Source: Glaciihabitans arcticus (GTDB taxonomy: Bacteria > Actinomycetota > Actinomycetes > Actinomycetales > Microbacteriaceae). From it: 64,000 nt of DNA. A program made the translations under genes and the position numbers. The DNA is taken from positions 2,356,001 to 2,420,000 of the forward strand of contig NZ_SISG01000001.1 in assembly GCF_004310685.1 (NCBI RefSeq). Reading direction: 5' to 3'. Below are positions 62,925 to 64,000 of the stretch, piece after piece (the first letter of the stretch is position 1; every line of letters starts with the position of its first letter). Under the pieces are notes generated by a model. The model was not told the DNA's origin, made no database searches, and saw only the letters and a program-made list of their open reading frames with translations.

Positions 62925-64000
62925 ATGTGCGGCATCGTCGGTATCGTCTCGTCACAGCCCGCCAACCAGCAGCTCTATGACGCTCTTCTCCTCCTTCAGC
63001 ACCGCGGCCAGGATTCGACCGGAATCGCCACGGCCGAGGGCAACACCCTCCACTCGCACAAGGTCAAGGGCCAGGTGCGAGAGGGCTACCGCACGCGTGA
63101 CATGCGTGGGCTCCCCGGCAACATGGGTCTCGGCCACGTGCGTTACGCCACCAAGGGCAACGCGGGATCCGAGCAGGAGGCGCAGCCGTTCTACGTCAAC
63201 GCGCCCTACGGCATCACCCTCGTGCACAACGGCAACCTCACCAACACGCGTGAACTGACCGACGAGCTCTTCAACATCGACCGCCGTCACCTCAACACCA
63301 CATCCGACACCGAGCTACTCGTCAACGTGCTCGCCAACGAACTGCAGGCGCAGGTCTCCGGTGTCGACCTCGACCCCGACCAGCTGTTCGCCGCGGTCAC
63401 CCGCGTGCACGAGCGCGTCGAGGGCTCCTACGCGACCATCGCGCTGATCGCCGGTCACGGGCTGCTGGCCTTCCGCGATCCGTTCGGCATTCGCCCGCTC
63501 GTTCTGGGGCGCCGCGCTGCGGGCTTCGTCGGGGACGACTGGATCGTTGCATCCGAATCTCTCGTTCTCGAGAGCGGCGGGTACGAAGTGGTTCGGGATG
63601 TCGCGCCCGGCGAGGCCATCTTCATCTCTCGCTCGGGTGAACTGTTCTCCAAGCAGTGCGCCGCGAACCCTCGCCTCGTGCCGTGCTCGTTCGAGTACGT
63701 CTACCTCGCCCGCCCCGACTCGATCATGAACGGCATCTCGGTCTACGACGCGCGCCTGCGCCTCGGCGACCGCCTCGCCGACACGATCGCGCAGTACACG
63801 CCCATGGGCGACATCGACGTGGTCATGCCGATCCCCGACAGTTCGCGCCCCGCCGCGATGCAGGTCGCCCAGAAACTCGGCATCGAGTACCGCGAGGGGT
63901 TCTACAAGAACCGTTACGTCGGACGCACCTTCATCATGCCCGGCCAGGCCGAGCGCAAGAAGTCGGTCAAGCAGAAGCTGAACGCCATGGGCTCGGAGTT
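62925..64000 (+). CDS. purF: Amidophosphoribosyltransferase (partial, runs off the window)
   Basis: The N-terminal 358 residues of PurF, the first committed step of purine synthesis (PRPP + glutamine to phosphoribosylamine). Cys2 in MCGIVGIVSS is the glutaminase nucleophile after Met removal. LLLQHRGQDSTGIA, GLGHVRYATKG, PYGITLVHNGNLTN and FRDPFGIRPLVLG mark the glutaminase half; VVMPIPDSSRPAAM begins the PRPP-binding half. ATG 62925 follows GGAG. The divergent 99-bp gap with purM holds both promoters. The gene continues beyond 64000. Confidence 0.97.
   Translation, partial: MCGIVGIVSSQPANQQLYDALLLLQHRGQDSTGIATAEGNTLHSHKVKGQVREGYRTRDMRGLPGNMGLGHVRYATKGNAGSEQEAQPFYVNAPYGITLVHNGNLTNTRELTDELFNIDRRHLNTTSDTELLVNVLANELQAQVSGVDLDPDQLFAAVTRVHERVEGSYATIALIAGHGLLAFRDPFGIRPLVLGRRAAGFVGDDWIVASESLVLESGGYEVVRDVAPGEAIFISRSGELFSKQCAANPRLVPCSFEYVYLARPDSIMNGISVYDARLRLGDRLADTIAQYTPMGDIDVVMPIPDSSRPAAMQVAQKLGIEYREGFYKNRYVGRTFIMPGQAERKKSVKQKLNAMGSE

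Overview
This 64 kb window is chromosomal DNA from a high-GC Gram-positive actinobacterium, most likely Microbacteriaceae; the genus cannot be fixed from sequence alone. The placement rests on GC-rich codon usage, many GTG starts, genes that look leaderless, the order DUF3073 - small membrane protein - purM - purF at the right end, and typical actinobacterial families (DUF4097/PadR, TipA-like MerR, SRAP, YpfJ-type zinc protease, LacI-controlled sugar ABC transporters). I saw no rRNA, tRNA, CRISPR array, prophage, transposase or plasmid function. No stretch over 300 bases lacks a gene.

Layout. 0-6.6 kb: a large ATPase-LuxR regulator, a secreted GH18 chitinase, a small lipoprotein, a SRAP protein and a membrane zinc peptidase. 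6.8-20.3 kb: a surface-polysaccharide locus with a priming glycosylphosphotransferase, two GT2 enzymes, an O-antigen-ligase-like protein, a Wzz-like protein with a degenerate kinase domain, a WecG/TagA enzyme and a flippase. It is followed by a membrane-anchored protein, a 1016-aa secreted fibrinogen-like protein, and an overlapping CDP-alcohol phosphotransferase and TagD-like cytidylyltransferase. 20.3-22.8 kb: a two-component system and PepSY-like protein, with the response regulator broken by a 43-bp duplication. 22.9-25 kb: recQ between two copies of a palindromic repeat. 25-32.5 kb: a giant secreted nuclease/5'-nucleotidase, an EamA transporter split by a 19-bp duplication, and a secreted alkaline phosphatase. 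32.5-43.3 kb: GH16 glucanase with a CebR-like operator, GtrA, acetyltransferases, a DEAD-box helicase with a long disordered repeat region, an AcrB-type RND pump and a MocR/YczE pair. 43.4-51 kb: TipA-like MerR, DUF4097-PadR, an AAA ATPase, a LURP-one-like protein, a KimA-like permease and a FluC pair. 51-57.5 kb: a lacI-controlled sugar ABC operon opposite an amylo-1,6-glucosidase-like enzyme. 57.5-64 kb: a small ECF sigma unit, an FMO-like protein with a long acidic tail, DUF3073, purM and the start of purF.

How the parts fit. Much of the window serves the cell surface and extracellular polymers: chitin, beta-glucan, alpha-glucan and nucleic acid or phosphate esters are degraded, while an exopolysaccharide is built. 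Five copies of a palindrome CCCC-N6-GGGG lie only in front of such genes: chitinase, priming transferase, the anchored/fibrinogen-like module, nuclease-nucleotidase and alkaline phosphatase. They may mark a regulon, possibly of the neighbouring LuxR protein. This motif set, the fibrinogen-like/CDP-alcohol module and the two tandem-duplication frameshifts are the observations most worth following up.
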